A stretch of 12,442 nucleotides of DNA, taken from assembly GCA_947490605.1 (NCBI GenBank), contig CANLHE010000010.1, positions 1-12,442 of the forward strand. Direction: 5' to 3'. The notes beneath the pieces were generated by a model that saw nothing but the letters and a program-made list of their open reading frames with translations, was not told where the DNA came from and made no database searches. The translations under genes and the position numbers were made by a program. This DNA is from Actinomycetota bacterium. Its GTDB lineage: Bacteria > Actinomycetota > Actinomycetes > Nanopelagicales > Nanopelagicaceae. This document shows, in pieces, positions 1 to 8,067 of this stretch. Numbering within the stretch: position 1 is the first letter of the stretch; each line of letters begins with the position of its first letter.

Positions 1-1
1 T

Positions 2-736
2 TTACCAGCAGGCTTTCCAACTCAAAAGGAATCGATAGAGATAATTAAATCGATGATTGATGGGGGAGTTGATGCAATTGAGATTGGCTACCCATACTCT
101 GATCCAGTCATGGATGGGCCAGTAATTCAAGCTGCGTCTGAACAGGCAATTAGTAATGGTGTTGGTGTGGATGAAGTATTCGATTTACTCAAAATTAGTG
201 TTGCGTATGGTGCTCCCTCAGTTGTTATGAGCTACTGGAGTCCAATTGAAAAATTTGGTGTTGCAAAATTTGCCGAAGCAATTTTAAGTGCAAAAGGATC
301 AGGGGTCATAACACCTGATTTAACTGTTGAAGAATCTGAAACGTGGCGAGCAGAATCAGATAAAAATCTACTTAATAGAATTTATGTTGTTGCGCCAAGT
401 ACTACTAGTGAACGTTTAGCTAAAGTTACTTCAGAATGCTCTGGGTTTATTTACGCTGCAAGTTTGATGGGGGTTACCGGAACTAGGGATGCTGTTTCTG
501 CAAACGCTAGTTCACTAGTAAGTCGAATTAGGTCTACTAGTAACACTCCAGTTGCGGTTGGATTAGGAGTTTCTACAAAGGAGCAAGCAAAGGTCGTTGC
601 GTCTTATGCTGATGGCGTGATTGTTGGCTCTGCTTTTATCAAAATAATTCAAGAACATGGTGCTGGTAGATCTGGCCTAAAGAAAGTAAAGAAGCTAGCG
701 CAATCTTTATCTGAAGGAGTAAGAGATGGGCGATAA
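2..736 (+). CDS. trpA: Tryptophan synthase alpha chain, 5'-truncated by window edge
   Basis: TrpA splits indole-3-glycerol phosphate into glyceraldehyde-3-phosphate and indole, and passes indole through a tunnel to TrpB in the cytosolic alpha2-beta2 complex. The frame is open from base 2 and begins LPAGFPTQKESIEIIK, a typical TrpA strand beta-1 region, so the true start lies upstream of the window; about 20-25 residues are missing compared with the usual ~265. The segment IEIGYPYSDPVMDGP carries both catalytic acids: the Glu encoded at 80-82 (E. coli Glu49) and the Asp at 113-115 (Asp60). Further family landmarks are the GVITPDLTVEES strand, VAPSTTSERL, and the phosphate-binding end of the barrel (GLGVSTKEQA, DGVIVGSAF). 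The first in-frame ATG at 53 is internal and is not the start. The last 11 bases overlap the next gene. TrpB and TrpC are presumably just upstream, but this cannot be seen. Confidence 0.96.
   Translation, partial: LPAGFPTQKESIEIIKSMIDGGVDAIEIGYPYSDPVMDGPVIQAASEQAISNGVGVDEVFDLLKISVAYGAPSVVMSYWSPIEKFGVAKFAEAILSAKGSGVITPDLTVEESETWRAESDKNLLNRIYVVAPSTTSERLAKVTSECSGFIYAASLMGVTGTRDAVSANASSLVSRIRSTSNTPVAVGLGVSTKEQAKVVASYADGVIVGSAFIKIIQEHGAGRSGLKKVKKLAQSLSEGVRDGR
715..719 (+). promoter_or_regulatory. Shine-Dalgarno for the MauE-like gene, inside trpA
   Basis: AGGAG lies six bases before the ATG at 726 and within the trpA coding sequence. It fixes the start of the overlapping downstream gene and shows that the gene can initiate on its own as well as by coupling to trpA termination at 736. 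Confidence 0.75.
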
Positions 737-1184
737 ATTTAAAGTTGCTCAACCGTGGTTAACATTATTTGCTAGATTAATTTTGGGAGGAGTTTTACTA
801 GCAGCCGGTGCTCTTAAAATTGGTAATTTACAAAAATCTGCAATGGCGGTTAGAGCGTATGAACTTCTTCCTGTATCACTTGCTAATTTTCTAGGATACA
901 CATTGCCTTGGATTGAAATTGGAGTTGGACTACTACTTATAACTGGAGCTTTGGTAAGAATTTCTGGATTAATCGGTGCAGTTACGATGCTGGCATTTAT
1001 TATTGCGATTGGACAGGCGTGGGCAAGGGGTTTAAGTATTGATTGCGGTTGTTTTGGCGGTGGCGGTGCTATCGACCCAGAGGACACTAAGTATTTATCT
1101 GAAATTATTAGAGATATAGGCTTACTTATCCTGGGAATTTACCTTTATTTATATCCAAAGGGTAGATTTGGATTGGATAAGTAG
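726..1184 (+). CDS. MauE/DoxX-like four-helix membrane protein
   Basis: This 152-residue integral membrane protein has hydrophobic segments at about residues 11-31, 55-75, 80-99 and 127-144, the four-helix layout of the MauE/DoxX family. After helix 3 comes ARGLSIDCGCFG, with Cys107 and Cys109 as a CxC pair; this Cys-Gly-Cys-Phe-Gly element is typical of actinobacterial MauE-like proteins. MauE was named for a role in maturing disulfide-rich methylamine dehydrogenase, and homologues are usually beside thioredoxin-fold proteins. Here a DsbA-like protein follows after 32 bp. A role in handing electrons to or from that partner at the outer face of the membrane is an inference from the cysteine pair and the neighbourhood. 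No methylamine dehydrogenase gene is visible. The start at 726 overlaps trpA by 11 bp and has a good ribosome-binding site. Confidence 0.85.
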   Translation: MGDKFKVAQPWLTLFARLILGGVLLAAGALKIGNLQKSAMAVRAYELLPVSLANFLGYTLPWIEIGVGLLLITGALVRISGLIGAVTMLAFIIAIGQAWARGLSIDCGCFGGGGAIDPEDTKYLSEIIRDIGLLILGIYLYLYPKGRFGLDK

Positions 1185-1203
1185 GAAAGTAGTCTGGTTA
1201 ATA

Positions 1204-1210
1204 GAGGAGG
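1204..1210 (+). promoter_or_regulatory. Strong Shine-Dalgarno for the DsbA-like gene
   Basis: GAGGAGG, six bases before the ATG at 1217, is the best ribosome-binding site in the window. It fixes the start and suggests that this protein is made at a higher level than its operon neighbours, several of which have no recognisable site. Confidence 0.8.
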
Positions 1211-1216
1211 AAAGAA

Positions 1217-1891
1217 ATGGCAGCAAATAATGGTGGCGATAAGGGAACTCGCAACTTAGTAATAGTTATGGTCTCATTTATTGTTGTAGTCGGAGTTGTT
1301 TTCTCTTTAATTAGTAACCGCTCGAGCACAACAGCGGCAGTTCCAGCTTCTGTATCCGCTGAAGATGGATATGGAATTGTGTTAAATCCAAATACTAAGC
1401 CAACGATTGATGTTTATATAGATTACCAGTGTCCAGCTTGTAGGGCATTTGAAATACTAAATGGTGGATATTTGAATGAAGTTATTGCCCAAAATAAGGC
1501 AAAGGTTATTTTTCACCCTATGACGTTTATCGGCCCAGAATCAATTTTGGCAGCAAACGCCGCAGCATGCGCAGCTGATGAAAATGAATTCGTGGCAATG
1601 AATCTTGCAATATTTCAAGATCAATCTACAGCTGAGAATTCTGGAAAATGGCAAGGTGATGCAATGCTTAATATTGGTAAATCCATTGGTATTAACTCTG
1701 CAAAATTTGAAAAGTGTATTAAAGATGGAAACTATGTAAATTGGACTGGAAATGTTGCAGCAGCTTCGGCTAAAGCTAATGTAAATGGAACGCCAACTAT
1801 ATTTTTAAATGGCAAAGAACTAGACCGAAACACCGAGTACGGTGATCCAGATAAGTTCAGAGCAGCATTAGCGGCTGGCGGCGTTAAGTAG
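1217..1891 (+). CDS. Membrane-anchored DsbA-family thiol-disulfide oxidoreductase
   Basis: The 224-residue protein has one N-terminal hydrophobic segment (about residues 14-32), preceded by Lys9 and Arg12. This acts as a signal anchor and places the catalytic domain outside the membrane. The thioredoxin-fold domain begins near residue 62. Its active site is C72-P-A-C75 in DYQCPACRAFE, and the cis-proline loop is GTPTIFLNG with Thr192-Pro193, the usual DsbA-family layout. Two further cysteines, Cys118 and Cys167, lie in the helical insertion and could form a second, structural disulfide. Proteins of this type oxidise or isomerise cysteine pairs in exported proteins. No DsbB or VKOR gene is in view, so the MauE-like protein encoded just upstream is the obvious candidate redox partner (inference). 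Whether it works as an oxidase or a reductase cannot be decided from sequence. No lipobox is seen. Confidence 0.9.
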   Translation: MAANNGGDKGTRNLVIVMVSFIVVVGVVFSLISNRSSTTAAVPASVSAEDGYGIVLNPNTKPTIDVYIDYQCPACRAFEILNGGYLNEVIAQNKAKVIFHPMTFIGPESILAANAAACAADENEFVAMNLAIFQDQSTAENSGKWQGDAMLNIGKSIGINSAKFEKCIKDGNYVNWTGNVAAASAKANVNGTPTIFLNGKELDRNTEYGDPDKFRAALAAGGVK

Positions 1892-1909
1892 TATTTCTGC
1901 TTAACATCA

Positions 1910-2743
1910 ATGATTAAACTGATTCCGAGCCCTAGCTCTTCACAGTTATCACTAGGGCCGGTAACAATTCACTATTACGCGCTCTTTATCATTACTGGAA
2001 TCGCCATTGCTATTTGGTTAGGCAGACGACGATATTCATCTCTTGGAGGTAATCCAGAAGATGTGTCCGAGGCTGCGATCTGGGCCGTACCTTTTGGAAT
2101 TATTGGTGGGCGTATCTATCATGTAATTTCCTCGCCTCAAAAATACTTTGGTGAAAACGGTAACCCAGTTGATGCATTCCGCATTTGGGAAGGTGGCTTA
2201 GGTATTTGGGGAGCAATTTCACTCGGTGCAATTGGTGCATATGCTTATTTCAAAACTCATAAAACAACTTTAAAATTTAGTGAATTCTTAGACTCATTGG
2301 CGCCTGGAGTAATTTTTGCACAAGCAATTGGCCGAGTAGGAAATTACTTTAATCAAGAGGTATTTGGCAAACCCACAAACCTTCCATGGGGTATTGAAAT
2401 TAGACCTTTTAAGCGACCAGATGGTTATGAAGAATTTTTGAAATTTCATCCAACATTTCTATATGAACTACTTTGGTGTGTATTTATAGGATTTTTGCTA
2501 ATCAAATTACCTGGGCTACTAAGTCGGGTAATAACAAATAGAGGAGATATTTTTGCGCTCTATGTGTTTGGCTATACCGCCGGCAGGTTGTGGATCGAGG
2601 CTCTTAGAATTGATGAAGCAAATTATATTTTAGGGTTGCGCTTAAATATCTGGGTTTGTCTCTTTGTTTTAGCCGGATCGGCTACTTATTTATTCAAAAG
2701 TTCTCGTCGTGGCAACACAGGTGATAATCAAGCGACAAGTTAG
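1910..2743 (+). CDS. lgt: Phosphatidylglycerol-prolipoprotein diacylglyceryl transferase
   Basis: Lgt moves a diacylglyceryl group from phosphatidylglycerol to the lipobox cysteine of prelipoproteins, the first step of lipoprotein maturation in the cytoplasmic membrane. The 277-residue protein has several hydrophobic helices. It carries the family signature GRVGNYFNQEVFG with Arg142 (equivalent to essential E. coli Arg143), HPTFLYE at 180-186, and GYTAGRLWIEALRID with Arg226, aligning with essential Arg239. The WEGGLGIWG segment at 93-101 is the family's HGG-type loop. It follows the dsbA-like gene by 18 bp with no clear ribosome-binding site, so translation is probably coupled. The final ~18 residues are polar and poorly conserved. 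A likely substrate, the lipoprotein starting at 11823, is encoded in the same window. Confidence 0.96.
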   Translation: MIKLIPSPSSSQLSLGPVTIHYYALFIITGIAIAIWLGRRRYSSLGGNPEDVSEAAIWAVPFGIIGGRIYHVISSPQKYFGENGNPVDAFRIWEGGLGIWGAISLGAIGAYAYFKTHKTTLKFSEFLDSLAPGVIFAQAIGRVGNYFNQEVFGKPTNLPWGIEIRPFKRPDGYEEFLKFHPTFLYELLWCVFIGFLLIKLPGLLSRVITNRGDIFALYVFGYTAGRLWIEALRIDEANYILGLRLNIWVCLFVLAGSATYLFKSSRRGNTGDNQATS

Positions 2744-2752
2744 AATTCATTA

Positions 2753-3457
2753 ATGGGTTTAGAAGAAGTGCAAATGCGAAATTTAGACCACCGAGCGAAT
2801 CGGGCCGGTTGGCTTCGGGCTGCAGTACTTGGCGCAAATGATGGCTTAGTTTCAACATCAAGTTTGATGATTGGAATTGCAGCTGCCAACAAAAGTGATT
2901 TTTTGGTGACTGCTGGTCTTGCTGGAATTGCTGCTGGCGCGATGTCTATGGCAGTAGGTGAGTACGTTTCAGTTAAATCACAAAATGATATCGAAGCCGC
3001 TGATCGAGAAATTGAAATTAGTCAACTAGCAACCGATCCTGAAGGTGAATTTGACGAACTCGTCCATATTTATATGAAGCGCGGTTTAAGTGAAAATTTA
3101 GCAAAAGAAGTTGTAACTGCAATGCACAATCAAGATGCATTGGAAGCGCATTTAAGAGATGAACTAGGTCACTTTGACCACACAAGAGCTAGACCAGTGC
3201 AGGCAGCAGTCGCATCTGCAATAGCTTTCACAGCAGGTGGCGTTGTTCCATTAATCGGAGCATTAGTTTCGTCATCAAATCAAGTTAACTTGATCCTTGT
3301 CTTTACAGCCCTGGGATTGTTGGCTGCTGGCTTTATCAGCGCAAAGATTGCTGCTTCTCCTATCCCAAAAACAATTATTCGAATATTCATGGGCGGAACC
3401 CTAGGTTTGGCAATTACTGCCGGAATTGGTTGGTTGGTGGGGCTGACCGGAATTTAA
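2753..3457 (+). CDS. VIT1/CCC1-family Fe(II)/Mn(II) transporter
   Basis: The 234-residue membrane protein of the vacuolar iron transporter family opens with HRANRAGWLRAAVLGANDGLVSTSSL, the standard start of bacterial members. Helix 1 covers residues ~27-46 with the conserved Asp30. Helix 2 covers ~52-72 with Met64, Met66 and Glu70 in MSMAVGEYVSV, the family's metal path. A charged cytosolic helical region at ~74-148, rich in Glu and Asp, matches the family's metal-binding domain. Three more helices lie at about 152-172, 178-200 and 207-231. Family members export or sequester Fe2+ or Mn2+ by proton antiport; which metal is used here cannot be told. The ATG at 2753 has no ribosome-binding site. 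The in-frame ATG at 2774 follows purine-rich AGAAGAAG by five bases and leaves all conserved positions intact, so it may be the real start. The gene closes the upstream operon and sits directly before iron-rich glutamate synthase. Confidence 0.88.
   Translation: MGLEEVQMRNLDHRANRAGWLRAAVLGANDGLVSTSSLMIGIAAANKSDFLVTAGLAGIAAGAMSMAVGEYVSVKSQNDIEAADREIEISQLATDPEGEFDELVHIYMKRGLSENLAKEVVTAMHNQDALEAHLRDELGHFDHTRARPVQAAVASAIAFTAGGVVPLIGALVSSSNQVNLILVFTALGLLAAGFISAKIAASPIPKTIIRIFMGGTLGLAITAGIGWLVGLTGI
2761..2768 (+). promoter_or_regulatory. Purine-rich site favouring an alternative start at 2774
   Basis: AGAAGAAG lies five bases before an in-frame ATG at 2774, while nothing similar precedes the ATG at 2753. 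Family homologues, as remembered, usually begin close to the HRxxRAGWLR segment, which also fits the shorter protein of 227 residues. The evidence is suggestive only. Confidence 0.4.
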
Positions 3458-3472
3458 TTCCCCTGATACAAT
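3443..3472 (+). promoter_or_regulatory. Candidate promoter for gltB-gltD-pyk
   Basis: CTGACC (3443-3448, four of six to TTGACA) is followed after 18 bases by TACAAT (3467-3472, five of six to TATAAT). A TG one base before the hexamer (3464-3465) makes it an extended -10. Transcription would start near 3479. The -35 falls in the last codons of the VIT gene and the -10 just after its stop codon. This gives glutamate synthase its own promoter and a leader of about 62 nt. Confidence 0.55.
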
Positions 3473-3493
3473 TTCGCTAGATCATAAGTTGAA

Positions 3494-3533
3494 GTTGGGC
3501 CATTGTCGTCCCGACCCTTTAACGGGAGCGGCC
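3494..3533 (+). promoter_or_regulatory. Structured gltB leader with two competing hairpins over the ribosome-binding site
   Basis: Hairpin A pairs GTTGGG (3494-3499) with CCCGAC (3510-3515), including one G-U, around a 10-nt loop. Hairpin B pairs TCCCG (3509-3513) with CGGGA (3523-3527) around a 9-nt loop, and may be extended by GGCC (3498-3501) pairing with GGCC (3530-3533). The two share bases 3510-3513 and so exclude each other. GGGAG (3524-3528) is the only ribosome-binding-site-like element before the TTG start at 3541 and is buried in hairpin B. This layout would allow translation to be switched on or off, but no known riboswitch class was recognised. There is no U-run, so it does not look like a terminator of the upstream gene. 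Confidence 0.4.
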
Positions 3534-3540
3534 TTTCAAA

Positions 3541-6500
3541 TTGGAAAATAGAAAGCTTTTTTCTACCACCCCAAATGCAGTTGGGTTATATGACCCTGCC
3601 AATGAGCATGATGCTTGTGGTGTTGCCATGGTCGCAACTTTAAATAAATTACCAACTCATGAAATTGTTGCTAAAGCACTTACCGCACTTAGAAATTTAG
3701 AACATCGTGGTGCATCTGGCGCAGAACCAGATAGCGGCGATGGAGCTGGAATATTAATTCAGATACCAGATAAATTCTATCGATCAGTTGTTGATTTTAA
3801 ACTGCCAGATGCTGGTAAGTATGCAACTGGAATATTTTTTGTTAATTCTGGCGAAGAAGGCTATCGCCAAAGTATCGAAAAAATTGCAAAAGAAGAGGGC
3901 TTGGAGATTATTGGTTGGCGAGATCTTCCAATCGATTCTAAATCTTTGGGCAAGACTGCATTGTCAGTTATGCCAGATTTCAAACAGATATTTGTTGCCG
4001 GTAAAAATAATGAATCTGATTTAGTTCTAGAACGACTTGCGTTTTGCCTTCGCAAGCAGATTGAACACACAATGCCGATTTATATTCCATCACTTTCTTC
4101 CAGAACTATTGTTTATAAAGGCATGTTAACTACTGGCCAACTTGAAGAGTTTTTCCCTGATCTTTCTAATCCACTAGTTGAATCACCATTAGCTCTTGTT
4201 CACTCAAGATTTTCAACAAACACATTTCCTTCTTGGCCGCTAGCACATCCATATCGGTACATTGCACATAATGGAGAAATTAACACCGTTAAAGGAAATC
4301 GCAATTGGATGAGTGCGCGCGAAACATTACTGGAAAGTGATTTAATCCCAGGCGATTTAAAACGTTTATTTCCGATTGTAAATAACTCGGGCAGCGATTC
4401 AGCTTCATTTGATGAAGTATTAGAACTGCTGTATTTAGGTGGTAGATCACTTCCGCACTCAATATTAATGATGATCCCTGAAGCTTGGGAAAATCATGCA
4501 ACGATGTCGCAAGAGCGTAAAGATTTTTATGCATTCCACTCAACACTGATGGAACCCTGGGATGGTCCGGCTTGCGTTACCTTCACTGATGGAAAGCAAG
4601 TTGGTGCGGTATTAGATAGGAATGGTTTGCGTCCATCAAGATTTTGGGTCACAGATGATGGGTTAGTGGTTTTAGCAAGTGAGGTTGGAGTATTGGATTT
4701 TGCTCCAGAGAAAATTGTTCGAAAGGGAAGACTTCAGCCTGGCAAAATGTTTTTGGTAGATATTGAGGCTGGTCGAATAATTGAAGATGATGAAATTAAA
4801 GATTCACTTGCAACCTCTGCGCCATATGCTGATTGGTTACAGGGTGGTTTAGTTCGATTAAGTGACTTACCTGCTAGAGAACACATCGTTTACCCGCACT
4901 CCTCAGTTGTGCGTCGTCAAAGGGCTTTTGGATATACCGAGGAAGAGATTCGAATAATTATCACCCCAATGGCAAAAAATGGTGCAGAACCTTTGGGATC
5001 GATGGGAACTGATACTCCTATCGCTGCCTTATCTGATAAATCGAGATTGCTATTTGATTACTTTGCACAGTTATTTGCGCAAGTCACCAATCCACCTTTA
5101 GATGCCATTCGTGAAGAGCTAGTAACTTCTCTTGGTGGCTCAATTGGACCTGAACATAATTTGTTAGATCCAGGGCCTTCATCATGCCGACAGATTTCCT
5201 TACAATTTCCAGTAATTGATAATGATGAGCTAGCAAAAATAATTAACGTTAACGCAGATGGTGATCAACCTGGTTTTGCATGCCACGTTGTACGCGGCCT
5301 GTTTCCAATTGCAGGTGGCGGAAAATCTCTGGTGGCAAGAATTGAAGCAATACGAAAGGAAGTTTCAAAAGCGATTGAAGAAGGCGCAAGAATTATTGTT
5401 TTATCTGATCGAGATGGTGACGCTGAAAATGCCCCGATACCTTCCTTACTTTTGACCTCTGCAGTTCACCATCATTTGATTAGAGAAAAAACTCGAACAA
5501 AAGTTGGGTTAGTAATTGAAAGTGGTGAGGTAAGAGAGGTTCACCATGTTGCATTATTAATTGGCTTTGGAGCTGCCGCTGTTAATCCATATTTAGCTAT
5601 GGAAAGTGCGGAGGATTTAGTACGCCAGGGAGTCATTACTGGAATTACGCCCGAAAAGGCCGTACGGAATTTAATCAAATCTCTTGGTAAGGGTGTCTTG
5701 AAAGTTATGTCCAAAATGGGAGTATCAACTATTGCCTCATATACAGGCGCTCAAATATTTGAAGCAATTGGTCTGTCAAAGGCGATTGTTGATGAGTATT
5801 TTGTTGGTGTGACTTCAAGATTAGGCGGCGTTGATATTGAAATAATCGCGCAAGAGACAATTAAGAGACACCATATTGCTTATCCACCGGGTGGTGAAAT
5901 TCCAGGAGCAAAAAAACTTCAAATCGGTGGCGAATATCAATGGCGCCGTGAAGGTGAACCACATCTTTTTGATCCTGAAACTGTCTTTACTTTGCAGCAC
6001 GCAACCCGTGCCAAAAGATATGATGTTTTCAAGCGATACACCAGCAAAGTTGATGATCAATCTCGCAGATTAATGACTTTACGAGGTTTGTTTAATTTCA
6101 AAGAAGGGGTTAGAAAACCAATCTCAATTGATGAGGTTGAACCAATTTCTGAGATCTTAAAGCGATTTGCTACCGGTGCTATGTCTTACGGATCAATTTC
6201 TCAAGAAGCGCATGAAACTTTAGCGATTGCAATGAACCGAATTGGTGGTAAATCAAATACTGGTGAAGGTGGAGAGGATCCAGCCCGTAATACTCCAGAT
6301 AGCAATGGAGATTCCCGGCGCTCTGCGATTAAGCAGGTTGCAAGTGGCAGGTTTGGCGTTACAAGCGAATACTTAGTAAATGCTGATGATATTCAGATAA
6401 AGATGGCACAAGGAGCAAAACCAGGCGAGGGTGGTCAGTTGCCTGGAAACAAGGTGTATCCATGGATTGCAAAGGTTAGATACTCAACACCTGGTGTTGG

Positions 6501-8067
6501 ATTAATTTCACCGCCGCCGCACCATGACATTTACTCCATTGAAGATCTAGCTCAATTAATTCATGATCTGAAGAATGCAAATAAGCATGCACGGGTGCAC
6601 GTGAAATTAGTTGCTGAAGTCGGCGTCGGCACAGTTGCAGCTGGTGTCAGCAAAGCTCATGCTGATGTAGTTCTTATCTCTGGTCATGATGGTGGAACTG
6701 GTGCATCACCACTTACATCATTAAAACATGCAGGAGCACCGTGGGAGTTAGGGCTAGCCGAGACACAACAAACCTTGATGTTAAATGGATTGCGCGATCG
6801 AATTGTTGTTCAAGTGGATGGCCAAATGAAGACTGGTCGAGATGTCCTAATTGCTGCTTTATTAGGAGCAGAAGAGTTTGGTTTTGCTACTGCGCCATTG
6901 GTTGTATCTGGCTGCGTAATGATGCGCGTTTGTCACTTAGACACCTGTCCAGTTGGTGTTGCAACTCAAAACCCAGAATTACGAAAGAAATTCAACGGAA
7001 AGCCTGAGTTTGTTGAAACATTTTTTGAGTACATTGCAGAAGAGGTTAGAGAGTTATTAGCAAGCCTTGGGTTTAAGAGTTTAGAGGATGCTATCGGTCA
7101 GGTTGAGTTACTTGATACAAAATCTGCCATTGCTCACTGGAAAGCAAGTGGTTTAGATCTTTCTCCATTATTAGTAGAGCCAACTAATAATGATTCAAGA
7201 AAGAACACCGCAACACAAGATCATGGATTAGATGCGGCACTTGATAATGAGTTGATTAGGTTATCTGCTGATGCATTAAATAAGGCTGTGCCCGTTAGGT
7301 TGGAAATGAAAGTTCGAAATGTTAATCGAACTGTAGGAACAATGCTTGGGGCTGAGATAACTCGCAAGTATGGGGGAGCAGGTTTGCCGGCAGATACAGT
7401 TGATATAACTTTCCACGGCTCAGCTGGTCAATCATTTGGCGCCTTTATTCCTTCTGGTCTAACTCTAAGACTTTATGGGGATAGTAATGATTATGTTGCT
7501 AAAGGATTATCTGGTGGCAGAGTAATTATCAGGCCAGATGAGCGAGCAAAATTTGATTCAAATAAAAATGTAATTGCTGGAAATGTAATTGGTTATGGCT
7601 CAACCTCTGGGGAAATAATGATTGCCGGCGTTGTTGGCGAGCGATTCTGTGTTAGAAACTCAGGAGCTACAGCAATAGTTGAAGGTGTTGGAGATCATGG
7701 ATGTGAATACATGACTGGTGGAAATGTGATTGTGCTTGGCTCTATTGGTAGAAACTTTGCTGCTGGCATGTCTGGTGGGCGTGCATTTGTATTAGATCTT
7801 GATCAACGTCTAGTAAATACCGAGATGGTTGATGTTTTATCACTACCAGTTGATCAAGAAGATATTGTCAAAGGACTTATTTCAAAGTTTTATGCAGAAA
7901 CAGGTTCAAAAATTGCAAGTGAGGTTATTAATGATTGGGCGAATAGTAAGAGTCGGATTTCATTAGTAATGCCAAGGGACTATGCAAGAGTTTTAGAGGT
8001 AATGGCAAAAGCACAGCGCGAAGGTTTGCCAGTAGAGAGCGCGGTTATGGCGGCGATAAATGGCTGA
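3541..8067 (+). CDS. gltB: Glutamate synthase large (alpha) subunit
   Basis: GltB makes two glutamates from glutamine and 2-oxoglutarate in the GS-GOGAT cycle. The 1508-residue length is normal for bacterial GltB. Domains in order: a class-II glutaminase domain (26 to ~430) with nucleophile Cys26 in HDACGVAMV behind a 25-residue propeptide; a central domain (~475-770); an FMN-binding synthase domain (~830-1200) with [12 protein letters not shown] and [11 protein letters not shown]; and a GXGXG beta-helix domain (~1250-1450). The 3Fe-4S cluster ligands are Cys1125, Cys1131 and Cys1136 in [12 protein letters not shown]. The start is a TTG: an in-frame stop at 3520-3522 and the need for Met upstream of Cys26 leave no other candidate, since the first ATG (3628) lies beyond the nucleophile. 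The gene overlaps gltD by 8 bp. A promoter and a structured leader precede it. Confidence 0.98.
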   Translation: MENRKLFSTTPNAVGLYDPANEHDACGVAMVATLNKLPTHEIVAKALTALRNLEHRGASGAEPDSGDGAGILIQIPDKFYRSVVDFKLPDAGKYATGIFFVNSGEEGYRQSIEKIAKEEGLEIIGWRDLPIDSKSLGKTALSVMPDFKQIFVAGKNNESDLVLERLAFCLRKQIEHTMPIYIPSLSSRTIVYKGMLTTGQLEEFFPDLSNPLVESPLALVHSRFSTNTFPSWPLAHPYRYIAHNGEINTVKGNRNWMSARETLLESDLIPGDLKRLFPIVNNSGSDSASFDEVLELLYLGGRSLPHSILMMIPEAWENHATMSQERKDFYAFHSTLMEPWDGPACVTFTDGKQVGAVLDRNGLRPSRFWVTDDGLVVLASEVGVLDFAPEKIVRKGRLQPGKMFLVDIEAGRIIEDDEIKDSLATSAPYADWLQGGLVRLSDLPAREHIVYPHSSVVRRQRAFGYTEEEIRIIITPMAKNGAEPLGSMGTDTPIAALSDKSRLLFDYFAQLFAQVTNPPLDAIREELVTSLGGSIGPEHNLLDPGPSSCRQISLQFPVIDNDELAKIINVNADGDQPGFACHVVRGLFPIAGGGKSLVARIEAIRKEVSKAIEEGARIIVLSDRDGDAENAPIPSLLLTSAVHHHLIREKTRTKVGLVIESGEVREVHHVALLIGFGAAAVNPYLAMESAEDLVRQGVITGITPEKAVRNLIKSLGKGVLKVMSKMGVSTIASYTGAQIFEAIGLSKAIVDEYFVGVTSRLGGVDIEIIAQETIKRHHIAYPPGGEIPGAKKLQIGGEYQWRREGEPHLFDPETVFTLQHATRAKRYDVFKRYTSKVDDQSRRLMTLRGLFNFKEGVRKPISIDEVEPISEILKRFATGAMSYGSISQEAHETLAIAMNRIGGKSNTGEGGEDPARNTPDSNGDSRRSAIKQVASGRFGVTSEYLVNADDIQIKMAQGAKPGEGGQLPGNKVYPWIAKVRYSTPGVGLISPPPHHDIYSIEDLAQLIHDLKNANKHARVHVKLVAEVGVGTVAAGVSKAHADVVLISGHDGGTGASPLTSLKHAGAPWELGLAETQQTLMLNGLRDRIVVQVDGQMKTGRDVLIAALLGAEEFGFATAPLVVSGCVMMRVCHLDTCPVGVATQNPELRKKFNGKPEFVETFFEYIAEEVRELLASLGFKSLEDAIGQVELLDTKSAIAHWKASGLDLSPLLVEPTNNDSRKNTATQDHGLDAALDNELIRLSADALNKAVPVRLEMKVRNVNRTVGTMLGAEITRKYGGAGLPADTVDITFHGSAGQSFGAFIPSGLTLRLYGDSNDYVAKGLSGGRVIIRPDERAKFDSNKNVIAGNVIGYGSTSGEIMIAGVVGERFCVRNSGATAIVEGVGDHGCEYMTGGNVIVLGSIGRNFAAGMSGGRAFVLDLDQRLVNTEMVDVLSLPVDQEDIVKGLISKFYAETGSKIASEVINDWANSKSRISLVMPRDYARVLEVMAKAQREGLPVESAVMAAING

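Noticed and set aside
400..545. Three ACTAGT palindromes within about 140 bp of trpA
   Set aside because: They fall on ordinary Thr-Ser or Leu-Val codons in a conserved enzyme and have no regular spacing, so they are best explained by codon preference.
749..1087. Open frame of about 112 codons on the minus strand, opposite the MauE-like gene
   Set aside because: It is antisense to a well-supported membrane protein gene, its product is proline-rich with no recognisable family, and it is explained by the codon pattern of the opposite strand.
4289..4546. Minus-strand open frame inside gltB (others at 5821-6060, 10389-10586, 10648-10911)
   Set aside because: All lie opposite highly conserved enzyme domains, lack ribosome-binding sites and encode no recognisable protein.
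6741..7007. Plus-strand open frame of 88 codons in another frame within gltB
   Set aside because: It overlaps the FMN domain and the 3Fe-4S cysteine region of gltB, and its translation shows no family features; it is an out-of-frame shadow.
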